Positions 49,933 to 60,403 of a stretch of DNA of 64,000 bases are shown here, piece by piece. The position numbers and the translations under genes are program-made. This DNA comes from Chamaecyparis obtusa (lineage: Eukaryota > Streptophyta > Pinopsida > Cupressales > Cupressaceae): positions 253,001-317,000 of the forward strand of contig BSBK01006397.1 in the NCBI GenBank assembly GCA_027943335.1. Reading direction: 5' to 3'. The first letter of the stretch is position 1, and each line of letters opens with the position of its first letter. The notes below the pieces were generated by a model. That model ran no database searches, had not been told where the DNA came from, and saw only the letters and a list, made by a program, of their open reading frames with translations.

Positions 49933-51816
49933 CTAATCAGATCCAAGGAAGAGAATTACTCCTAGCTTCTCCTTGAGATACTCAAATGTATCCTTCAGTA
50001 AAAGATATGTGAAGATGTCTACTAGTTGTTCTTTTGTGCTCACATAATCCAATTTTACTTCTTTCTTTGCAACTTTCTCTCTTAGGAAGTGATATTTTAT
50101 CTCAATGTGTTTTGTCTTTGCATGCATCACAGGGTTCTTTGACATATTGATAGTGCTAGTGTTGTCACAATGAATAACAATAGGGTAATTAGTTTGGATT
50201 CCAAAATCCTTTATCATATGCTTGATCCACACAATTGTAGAATAATTTAATGTTGTTGCTACATAATTTGCTTCTTCTATGGACTGAGAAATACAATTCT
50301 ACTTCTTTCTTGTCCAAGTAACAAGTCTATCTCCAAGAAATATTGCTTCTCCTGAGGTGCTCTTTCTATCATCAACACAACTTGGCCAATTTGCATCTGT
50401 ATACACATGAAGTTCTACATTTTCTGAATTAGGATACCATAAACCATAGTCTATAGTTCCTTTAAAATATATGAATATCCTCTTTACTGCCATAAGATGA
50501 ATTTGTTTAGGTTCTACTGCAAATATTCCAACAATACCAACTGCGTTAGAAATATCTAGTCTAGATTGAGTAAGATATATGAGTTTACCAATCATAGACT
50601 TATATAGGGTCTTGTCTACTGCTGTAGAATCATCTTCTTTTGAAAGTTTGCTTCTTGTTATCATAGGGGTACTTACTAGCTTGCAATCATCCATCTTGAA
50701 TTTCTTCAATATCTCTTTCACATACTTGGACTGATTAATGAAAATACCTTTGTCTGTTTGTTGCACATTCAATCCCAAAAAGTACTTGATAGGTCCAATC
50801 ATGCTCATTTCAAATTTGCTCTGCATCTCTTTAGCAAATTTTGCACTAAGCTTGTCATTACCACCAAAAATAATGTCATTAAGAAAAATAGCAACTAGTA
50901 ATAATCCATCAGGTGTCTCTCTTATGAATAAGTTACAATATGTTGCTCCTTTCTTGAATCCAATCTTTGTCAAGTAACCATCTAGTCTTTCATACCATGC
51001 TCTAGGGGCTTGCTTAAGTCCATAAAGGGATTTTTTCAGTCTGCATACCATATATAGTTTTTCTGATAAAGTAAATCCTTCAGGATTCTCTATGTAGATT
51101 TCTTCCTTCATCTCTCCATTCATGAATGTTGACTTGACATCCATCTGATATACTTTAAAGTTTTTGAATGTTTCATAGGCTAGAAATAACTTAATGGCCT
51201 CCAATCTTCTTACAAGGGAAAATTCATTAGAATAATCAATTCCTTCTCTCTGTGCATATCCTTTACATACTATTCTTTCTTTATTTCTTATTACTATACC
51301 ATCTTCATTCATCTTGTTTTTGAATATCCACTTGGTTCTAATCACATTTTTGTCACTAGGTCTAGGGACCAGTTCCCATGTATCATTCTTAACTATCTGA
51401 TCTAGCTCTTCTTTCATTGCTTCATGCCAATTTGAATCATTACATGCATCTTCAACACTTAAGGGTTCTATTTGTGAAAGTAAACATACCGCTTCATCAA
51501 CTGTTGAGCTTTTTGCTTTTGATCTTGTCATGACTTTGTTGTTCTGATCTCCAATGATATCTTCTTTTGAATGATATCTAGATGTGAATTTTGGAACATT
51601 AGGTGTGACTCTCTCATATGTCTTTTGTATTTCTTCTTCACTTGTTTTAGGATCATTGAATAATACATCAATGTTGTCAAACATTTCTTCAACAATTGCT
51701 TCTCTACTAGTAGGACTAGGTTCTTCTTCAATCATAGGTGCACAATCATGATATCTCTCTTGAATCATAAAGTTTCCATCAATCTTTACATGTGCACTTT
51801 CAATAATCTTCTTCAA
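49933..51816 (-). pseudogene. Reverse transcriptase and RNase H of copia C1
   Basis: A 505-residue open stretch (50299-51816) plus a 99-residue one (49933-50232) in the same frame, separated by TAG at a usual Gln place. RT blocks: W..AM.EE.D.I..N.TWELVPRP, KWIFKNKMNEDG, YQMDVKSTFMNGEMKEEIYIENPEGF, CRLKKSLYGLKQAPRAWY. The catalytic YVDD-type motif reads FLND, so the first Asp of the pair is lost. RNase H shows YTDANWPSCVDDRKSTSG (Asn for Asp) and HCDNTSTINMSKNPVMHAKTKHIEIKYHFLRE. Long open frame, but catalytically dead. Confidence 0.92.
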
Positions 51817-51948
51817 TCTTAAGTTAAAATATCTATAAGCTTTGTTTTTAGTAGAGTAACCAAGAAAAATACCTTCATCACTTCTTGCATCAAATTTTCC
51901 AATAGCTTCATCTCTCTTGATGTAACACTTGCTTCCAAAGATTCTAAA

Positions 51949-52917
51949 TTATTTTAATGTAGATACATTTCCAAACCATAGTTCATAAGGTGCCTTGTCT
52001 GTGCCTGGCCTTAATTGAATTCTTTTAATAGTATAGACTGCAATATTGACTGCATCTCTCCAATAGGTGTGTGCAACTTTTCCTTCAATCATGATAGTGT
52101 GTGCTATGTCAAGTATGATCCCATTTCTTCTTTTTGTAATTCCATTCTGCTGAGGGGTTCTAGGTGCACTTAGTTGTCTCTTTATCTCATGTTCTTTGCA
52201 ATACTCATAAAATCTATCAAAGGTGAATTCTCCTCCTCTATCTGATCTCAGACATTTTATCTTTAATCCAGACTCATTTTCAACTTTAGCTTTGAATATC
52301 TTGAACTTCTCAAATGCTTCAGATTTATCTCTTAAGAACGCAACCCACATCATTCTAGAATAATCATCAACAAATAAAATAAAGTACCTTTCACCATAGT
52401 ATGATCTTGTTTGAGTTGGTCCACATAAGTCTATATGTACTAGATCCAATTTGTTCTCTCTCAAATTATGCTTTCTTCTCAATGAATTCCTCACATGTTT
52501 TCCCATCACACATTCTCTACATATTGTATCAACTGGTTTTGCAATACTAGGGAGGTCTCTTACTACTTTTACATTTCTTATCTTTACTATATTATCAAAA
52601 TTGATGTGACATAGTCTTTTGTGCCATAACCAATTGTCATCTACTTTAGCAACAAAACAACTTGCTTCAAAATTAAGCTAAAAAATATTACCTTTTGTCT
52701 TTGAACCTGATGCAATCACTACTCCTTTGTTATTAATGATCCACTTATTGTTTTTGAATTCCAAATGATATCCTTTGTCAGGCAACTGTCCAACACTTAG
52801 TAGGTTATGCTGCAAACCATCAACATATAGAACATCATCAGTATTATTCTTTCCATCCAAGGTGATGGCTCCTCTACCTATGATAGGTTTAGGAGTGTTA
52901 TCTCCAAATCTAACCAT
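51949..52917 (-). pseudogene. Pre-integrase region and integrase of copia C1
   Basis: 52678-52917 is the post-protease stretch (DDVLYVDGLQHNLLSVGQL). The integrase (51949-52509) shows LDLVHIDLCGP (first Asp), CLRSDRGGEF (second Asp) and RTPQQNGITKRRNGI, where the catalytic Glu has become Lys. It ends in YELWFGNVSTLK; a TAA then precedes a further FRIFGSKCYIKRDEAIGKFD-type stretch leading to RT. The zinc region lies between 52510 and 52670, partly eroded. Confidence 0.9.
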
Positions 52918-54028
52918 GCTGCCTTTGTACTAAATCTATCTTTGTCTCATGTCATGTGATGTGAACAACCGTTGTCAACGATCTAGTCTATTCTGATGTC
53001 TGCTTGTGAAATCAATGCTAGCTCTTGTGCTTTCTTTTCATCTTCAATATTCATCTCATCAAACATTTTCTCCATATCTTCAATAGAAATGAATCCAATT
53101 TCATCTTCTACTGAATCTTCATCTAATACTCCATCTTCATCATAATAACATTCTTTTGTATACTTAGGCTTGAAATTAGTTTGAACTTCTTGACTCTTGT
53201 AGGACACTTAGATGCAAAATGACCAATCTTGTTACAGGAAAAACATTTAAATTGTAACTGACCTTCATATTTTCCTTTTCTTTCTTTCTTAGCAATCATA
53301 GCAATGAATTCATCTAGTTCTTTATCCTCATCTTCATTATCAAAGTTACCATAAGTGTTCAAGGATTTCTTACCATGGATTGAGGCTTTGAAAGTTGTTT
53401 CACTTTTAGGCCCTATCTTCAAACTTGATATCTCGAATGTTGAAATCTTTCTTATTAAGGTCTCTCTTCTGAAGTCTTTTGAAAACTGCGTAGTCTCATC
53501 TAGGAAGTTTATCTTGCTCTCATATTCTATTGTCAGAGTAGTCATCAACTTATCCATTATGTCTTCTTCCAAAATTTCTCCACCATTGTTCATGATTCCT
53601 GCAACTGCTTCATTAATTCTTTGATTGTAGGCTTTGATGTTCTCTTCAGGTAGCATCTCCAAAGTATTATATTTTTTCTTCCATGTCTTTCTATGCACAT
53701 TCTTAGCTTGGATATCTCCTTCAAACATGTCTTCTAGATACTTCCATATTCTGTAGGCTTTATCTACTTTCTTGATCTCTGAAAACTCAATGTCAGATAA
53801 GGCGTTGATAAGGGCTTCTTTGGCAATTGTATTTTGAGTGAACATTTCCTTTTTCTTAATAGTTTCATCTTCCTTTGCAAGATCTAATAAAGAGGGAATC
53901 TGAACCTCTCGAGTAGCTACTTCAAAAATCTCAAAACCAATGCACTAAAAATGTGTTGTCATTTTGTTCTTCTAGTCTAGATAGTTCTCTCCATCAAACT
54001 TAGGACTTTCTTTTCTAAAGAATGCCAT
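52918..54028 (-). pseudogene. gag and protease of copia C1
   Basis: gag starts at 54028 (MAFFRKESPKFDGENYLD), 43 bp inside the primer site, with two TAG stops before the long open stretch at 53123-53845. It has the UBN2-type gag region (KAYRIWKYLEDMFEG, NIKAYNQRINE) and a knuckle CFSCNKIGHFASKCP. A frame change near 53.2 kb leads to an acidic stretch, then the protease active site (IVDNGCSHHMT; DNG for DSG) at about 52945-52985. Another frame change follows near 52.92 kb. Confidence 0.88.
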
Positions 54029-54070
54029 CTGATCAACCTTAAGCTGTTAAAATTTCTCTCCGAGGCACTT

Positions 54071-54083
54071 GGCTCTGATACCA
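54071..54083 (-). other. Primer-binding site of copia C1 (initiator Met tRNA type)
   Basis: Minus strand TGGTATCAGAGCC, two bases from the LTR end; the standard plant copia primer site. Confidence 0.95.
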
Positions 54084-54085
54084 AT

Positions 54086-57000
54086 TGTTAGGAATAGTCC
54101 CAAGAGATAACTGAGAGAGGGGGGTGAATCAGTTATCTACAAGATTTAATTATTTATCCAATTAAGTACAAAAATCATTAAGCACATACACAATAATATA
54201 ACACTTAAAACAATACCACAATTTTGGTTACGGGGAAACCCAAATAGATAAAAAACCCCGGTGGAAATTAGCACCCACTATAAACTACACTAGAGTATAA
54301 TGATCCATGTTAGAAGATCTTACAACCTTGTTAGGAGTTGATCTTTACAATGCATGAAGTATAGTGACCTGGTCAAAGGTTGGACTCTGTTAGGAGTCTT
54401 TTACAAATAACCTTGTTAGAGGTGAGGACACAATGTTCGGGAGCACACTGCTCAAATGGTGAAGGCTGCAACCTTCTGCATAACAGATAAACACTATATT
54501 TGGATCTTGGTGAACTGGAAAGTAGACCTGTTGTCTTGACTAGTTCCAATGAATAGCATATACTCTCTACTTTTTCACATAGATCTTTAACTGATGATTG
54601 AATGTCTCAGTACATTTGCATCTTCTTCTCTTCTCTCTCAATCACACTTAGCAATCAAAACTAATTGACTATTGTACACACTCAAATGGTGCACTTCTAT
54701 GAACCATTACATGCAAGGTTGCTCAAGAATGAGGCCTCACAAAGTGACTCATAGCTCTTTATGCATGGAGTTGCAAGGGACTATGATAAATTTGCTCTCA
54801 GCTAGAGCTACAAACTTGTGACCTTGCTAGTCAACCATACAATGAGAGATTCCAAATGAATGCAATGCTATGCAAATCTATATGAGAATGCAAATATGCA
54901 AAGTATTCTATAAAAAGGAAAGAACAAGTGTTACAAATCCTTCCTATTTAGACTATGTGAGCTTATTCTATTGCATAAAAGGAAATCTACACTAAGAATG
55001 CCATTATCATGCAACTATGAAAGCAAATATGCAACTAAATGATGCAATGAAGCAAGTCTTCAATGTCTTCAAACTCCAAATGCACCTAAAACCTGCAGCA
55101 TAACATTAGCATAAAACAAGTGGATGCAAATGAAGGAGAGAGCTCTCCTTTTATAAGAAATGAGGTGAAATGGACCATGGAGATTAAGAGACAAAAAGTC
55201 TTAATCAGCGGTGGAGCTTGAAAGAGGAGCAATCCATGTGCACACATATCCTCCAATAGGAAAATAAGAGTTGACTTTATGTCCATATGAGACAAAAAGT
55301 GCTTTTCTCCTTTTTATAAAATATGAATAATACTTTATTTGTGCAACTTAGGATAAGAGGAAAGTGGGGGCTTTTTATTTAATCAAAAGGGGAGGAAATA
55401 TTCCTTTTAATCAAATAAAGACTTAGGATAAATGGTTAGCCCATAGGATAAAAATCCAATATATGATCGAATTTTAAGATTTGATCAAGAGATTGATATT
55501 GTTGAAAATATTGATTATTGATAAAAATGATTTAGGATTGATAAATCAAATAAATGGGGCCCAAAGTCTAGGCGACCATTTTCAGGTGCATACATGAAAT
55601 GGGTGCCAGAAATGTACACACTAAAATGGTGCACTTCTATGAACCATTACATGCAAGGTTGCTCAAGAATGAGGCCTCACAAAGCGACTCATAGCTCTCT
55701 ATGCATGGAGTTGCAAGGGACTATGATAAATTTGCTCTCAGCTAGAGCTACAAACTTGTGACCTTGCTAGTCAACCATACAATGAGAGATTCCAAATGAA
55801 TGCAATGCTATGCAAATCTATATGAGAATGCAAATATGCAAAGTATTCTATAAAAAGGAAAGAACAGGTGTTACAAATCCTTCCTATTTAGACTATGTGA
55901 GCTTATTCTATTGCATAAAAGGAAATCTACACTAAGAATGCCATTATCATGCAACTATGAAAGCAAATATGCAACTAAATGATGAAATGAAGCAAGTCTT
56001 CAATGTCTTCAAACTCCAAATGCACCTAAAACCTACAGCATAACATTAGCATAAAACAAGTGGATGCAAATGAAGGAGAGAGCTCTCCTTTTATAAGAAA
56101 TGAGGTGAAATGGACCATGGAGATTAAGAGGCAAAAAGTCTTAATCAGCGGTGGAGCTTGAAAGAGGAGCAATCCATGTGCACAAATATCCTCCAATAGG
56201 AAAATAAGAGTTGACTTTATGTCCATATGAGACAAAAAGTGCTTTTCTCCTTTTATAAAATATGAATAATACTTTATTTGTGCAACTTAGGATAAGAGGA
56301 AAGTGGGGGCTTTTTATTTAATCAAAAGGGGAGGAAATATTCCTTTTAATCAAATAAAGACTTAGGATAAATGGTTAGCCCAAGGATAAAAATCCAATAT
56401 ATGATCAAAATTAAGATTTGATCAAGAAATTAATAATGTTGAAAATATTGATTATTGATAAAAATTGATTCAGGGTTTATAAATTGAATAAATGGGGCCC
56501 AAAGTCTAGGCGACCATTTTAGGGTGCATACAACTATAAGTATTTTTCTCCAAATGATATAATCAAGTTGGAATATTAGAACCTTCTTGAAATCATAATA
56601 GAGAAACTATATAACTCTTCAATAACATCTCCAATGACTAAACCAAGCAAGCAACACAAATAGAACCGTGCAACTCAATATGAGTAGACGCATTACTTCA
56701 CACTGTCGGCTCCACCAAATTAACTAAAGCTTTACTTACAAGCTAAAATATGTTATGCACTCTTAACCAAACATTCTTAACTCATCACCAAACATGAAAC
56801 CAAACATGCATATCAAAATGATAGGCGCAACTACTAAAACAATATAAACAATGTCGGTTCCATCAGACAATCTCAAGAAATTGTAACTAGCAAATAGAAA
56901 CATCATAACTCAACTTGAACTGTACAAATAACTTTGCATCCATAAAAATAGCTCCACAAATATGTCTACAATACAAATATAAATGTGCAAGGCTCCATCA

Positions 57001-57247
57001 TAACGATACTAAGAATCATATACAAAACTCTTCCTGTAACACTGTCAGGAACACTACTGATACAAACAACTACACAACTGTCTGCACTTAGAATCAACCT
57101 CTACGTCTATGATATTATGTTGATAAAATATCTAAGAAACATATGCTCAAGGCTCTATACATAAGACTTCAATGCACGCTTCTTACCATATGTTGTCATC
57201 AATGACAAACATATAGTCAACACTAGCTTGCTGGTAAATCTCCAACA
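54086..57247 (-). repeat. 5' LTR of copia C1, split by a nested insertion
   Basis: Matches 48336-49620 in two blocks, 54086-54672 and 56533-57247. Starts tgttaggaatagtccc and ends tctccaaca on the plus strand. Without the insert and one target duplicate it is about 1.3 kb. Confidence 0.9.
54673..56532 (-). mobile_element. Paired-LTR unit: two LTRs with an 18-bp spacer
   Basis: Two near-identical LTRs, 54673-55594 (922 bp) and 55613-56532 (920 bp), each TGTACACAC...GGTGCATACA, separated by only 55595-55612. On the minus strand the spacer reads TTTCTGGCACCCATTTCA, resembling the start of the E1 primer site (TTTTTGGCGCCCACC); no polypurine tract is present. The whole unit is flanked by actat (54668-54672, 56533-56537), and the interrupted copia LTR continues precisely on both sides. 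Very few differences between the two LTRs indicate a young insertion. Same LTR family as E1 and E2, with no coding capacity. Confidence 0.9.
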
Positions 57248-57671
57248 AAAGGCACAAGGAAATGGAAAGTAAGATGGGTGGAAGCACAAGAGTCCAGCCA
57301 TGCATTGATAGATGGAGCATTTCTTACAAGTGGTGCCTGTTTTCTAGGTTTTCACCACTTGGAGACTATTTTTATTTTTGCTATCATGACGCCTATTTCT
57401 AGGTTTTCACCAAGGCACAATTTATTTTTTGAATTTTTTTGTTCTTTTTATTTTATTTTATTTTTTGATATTTTTAAATTTTTTTGATACATCAAAGCGC
57501 CTGTTTCTAGGTTTTCACCAGGATGATCATTTTTCAAGATATTTTATGATTTTTAGGATTTTTTCAAGATCATAGATTGTTGTACAGGAAGTATAATGCT
57601 TAGTTGTAGAGTCGTGTCAGAAGAAGAGGATTGAGAGGCTCTTTGAAAACATCACCATTTGTAGTAGCCAT
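57248..57671 (-). other. 3' noncoding region of gypsy E2, second part
   Basis: The E2 region beyond copia C1. Three copies of c(c)t(g/a)tttctaggttttcacca (near 57337, 57391, 57502) alternate with T-rich tracts, in the same order as at 1200-1440 in E1. Confidence 0.65.
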
Positions 57672-58868
57672 CTAATAAGCTTCAAAACCAAATGTTATAG
57701 TAATGATAGAAGGAGCCAGTCGGTAGTGTCCAACTATCAAAAGTTTCATAGCCAAGGAAAGACCATTTGAGTAAGTTCCACAAATACCCTCATGGAATTT
57801 TCTTAATGCTTTGTCAAATTCCTCACATTCTAGATGCCTAAGGAAAGCATCATCTAGAATTCTCTTAAACAAGTCATTAGTGACGAGTAGATACTGGGAT
57901 GCACTTCTTGGAAGGTAATGGTAGATTTTGTTGTGGTGGGAGATATGGGAGGTAATGATGGTGTAGAGAATTTGGGAGTTACGTGAGTCACATGAAGGAG
58001 ATGGGAGCTTGAATGTCAACATTGATTTTTATTTTATATCCAAGTCTTTCAAGAAATACTTGGGAATCCACATAGCTTTTGATCTTTCTTTACTTTGAGA
58101 TATTTTTTATCGCAATCCTTCTATGATGGATTTTGGAATCCATATTTTCTTTGATTTTCTTCTTTTCTTTGAGAACCCTTGTGGTCTCTTGAATATTGTT
58201 GTTTTCTTTGTAGGCACATGTCGATTAGATAGGACATGGTAATCTTTATATGTAAGTGGATTTTTGTATTTCTGATTTTTATGTTGCACATCCAAATTAC
58301 TTCTGAAATACTTTGGAATTATGGATGAATGAGGATGATATGATGGGTTTAGATGGAGGAATGGATGGGAAGTGGTCTAGCCACTTAACTCAAGAATGAC
58401 AAGGGATAAAGGTTCAACATGTTCAAGTGCAAAGACATTGGTATCATCCTCATCATTCATGAATGAAGCAGAGAGGTCAAGAAAGTTATCCTCCATAGAG
58501 CATTGTCGATTGTGAGTTGTCCAAGAAGAGTCATAGGAGTTTGGAGGAGTATAACATGAATCCAACTAGGATGGCCTATTCCTAGAACTAAGTCCCTCTT
58601 CTCACTCCAAAAGTGTGTGAACAAGAACCAGCTCAATCCTAGACCTTCCTAAGTTCCATTTTGTTGTCATAGGATGAGGTCTTATATACCCATGATTTGC
58701 TTGATTAGTTGAAGTGTTGTTTTGATTATGAGAAGATGGCCTAGGAGCCATATGAATCATTTCCATAGAAGGATGAAAAGGATCTTCATTTTTTACTTGG
58801 TCTTGAGAATTGGAGCTTTCTCCTCTTTCAAAATTTGTAGCAATAGTATAGATGTGTATGACATCAAC
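57672..58868 (-). pseudogene. Integrase zinc-region fragment and deleted pol of gypsy E2
   Basis: At 57672-58022 the sequence matches the E1 integrase N-terminus (RHLECEEFDKALRKFHEGICGTYSNGLSLA). Upstream (58107-58565) are polar frames corresponding at best to the linker after the G-patch; E1 has over 3 kb of RT and RNase H between these two points. The integrase core is also absent, so E2 has at least two large deletions. Confidence 0.6.
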
Positions 58869-59690
58869 CTAAATTTCTATTGTAGCATATGATAATGAAT
58901 CCCACTCATATTCCTGCAAATCTATTTCACTTTTTCTATGTTGTCTGATGTAATCATCTAGAGTTATTGTAGGAGGTAGATCTTCATCATCACTTTCTTC
59001 TATCGCATGAGGTATATTTTGAGCAACGAGAGCTTGTTTAGTAGTAGTAGCAACAAAGTAGTCTAGAATAGGCATAAACTGAGGCATATCCAAGATATGG
59101 GAGATGTTAGCTATTTGCCCCCAATCAGGATGTGTGTGATCAGAATCAATGATGTGCTCAATAGTAGGAGTAGTAGTAGTACCATCAATGATACGAAGAG
59201 TTTTCTCAGAAGACTGGGTGATATTTTCTTGATTAAGACCATGTTTTTCTCGATTCATGGGTTCATTTTCTTGAGGATCTTGAGATGGTAGATAAGGCTC
59301 TCCTTGATAGTCTAGATTAGAATTTTGGATATGTAAGAACCTTCCATATGTCATTAGTTGAATTTTTTCTTCTTCATCATCATCTAAATCTGCATATGTG
59401 GGAGTGTTGCTGCTAGGTTTGTCAAACTTATGTTCATGATAGCCAACACCAGTCTTGCCTTTAGGATTTATGAATTGAGCATGTAGAGGTTCAAGGAGAC
59501 CTTTTCCTTTTCCAAGAGGACTTTTTCCATCATATCCCATATTATGCATAAGTTGGTAACCCACACCATACTTTTTAGGTGAAATTTCAATATGTTTGAT
59601 CTCTTGTTCAGATTCTTCTCTCTTGTAGAGTCTTTGTAAGATAGAACCTTCTTCCCTTTCTAGTTCTAGGGGAATTTTATCTTTAACCAT
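58869..59690 (-). pseudogene. G-patch and acidic linker region of gypsy E2
   Basis: A 273-codon open stretch. The G-patch lies at 59439-59567: VGYQLMHNMGYDGKSPLGKGKGLLEPL, then GKTGVGY. It is closer to the general G-patch pattern (GxxLMxxMGxxGxxLGKxxxG) than the E1 copy. It then turns acidic (DLDDDEEEKIQ) and later has the EYEWDSLSY stretch shared with the E1 linker. The protease lies upstream in another frame. Confidence 0.75.
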
Positions 59691-60403
59691 TCTAGTACCT
59701 TCATGTATAACAAGTGTTGTAACTTTAGCAATGGATGAGAGAGATTATTTTCCATAAGATTTTAAAGAGATGGGAAAAGTGTCCACTCGATAATATCTCC
59801 CATACTAGTAGGTCTGACAAGTATTATTTTCCCATAGTCTGATAGAATTGATTTTTCATTTACTTCTACTTCTTTAGGATTTGACCCTTCTTTGTTGTGA
59901 GGAACCATTTAGTCTTCTTATTTAGGATTGCTACAGATGTATATTGAGTCTGCAAGAATAATAATCTCAATTTTGACATGAGGGAATTTAATGCATCAAT
60001 GGTACATAGAAGGAACTACTTGCATTGCATGGACCCAAGGGAGACCTAGAAGGATGTTATATGCCAAAGGAATATCCAAGACCTGATAGATGACGTCCTG
60101 TTGAACTAGACCTACTTGAATAGGTAAGACTACCATGCCTTTATAAGAACATTCCTCTTCATCATATGCTTTGATTCTTATTTTGAGTCAGGGATTAATA
60201 GCATGCTCTAAAAAATTAAGAGCTTTGACCAAATTAAAAGTGTAGATGTTCAAACTTGTGCCTCCATTTATCAAAATGCCCTTAAATCTATACTTATGGA
60301 TAGAGACTTCAATATGGAGGGGATGATTATGAGGATGGCTAACATATTTGTTGTATGTTTCATAGAAAGTGAGATAATGAGGTGAAGCGAGATGACCGAC
60401 CAT
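59691..60403 (-). pseudogene. Protease of gypsy E2, inactive
   Basis: 60188-60403 aligns with the E1 protease (HLASPHYLTFYE, HPLHIEVSIH), but the active site reads LINGGTSLNIYT: Asn replaces the catalytic Asp. Downstream (about 60000-60070) an AYNILLG-type segment is readable. A frame change separates it from the G-patch stretch. Confidence 0.75.

Larger units (their letters stand above)
48336..57247 (-). mobile_element. Ty1/copia retrotransposon C1 with two LTRs
   Basis: LTRs at 48336-49620 and 54086-57247 (the latter with an 1860-bp nested insertion), primer site 54071-54083, gag, protease, integrase, RT and RNase H in copia order, and a polypurine tract at 49621-49635. Flanks gaagg (48331-48335) and aaagg (57248-57252) are a 5-bp target duplication with one mismatch. 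E2 3' noncoding sequence continues on both sides. No coding region is intact. Confidence 0.9.

Noticed and set aside
55086..56235. Two identical 69-codon ORFs at 55086 and 56026 as a duplicated small gene
   Set aside because: They are the same place in the two paired LTRs, with no motif; identity follows from LTR duplication.
54087..57247. A 3.2-kb LTR
   Set aside because: Comparison with 48336-49620 shows a 1.86-kb insertion with its own target duplication.
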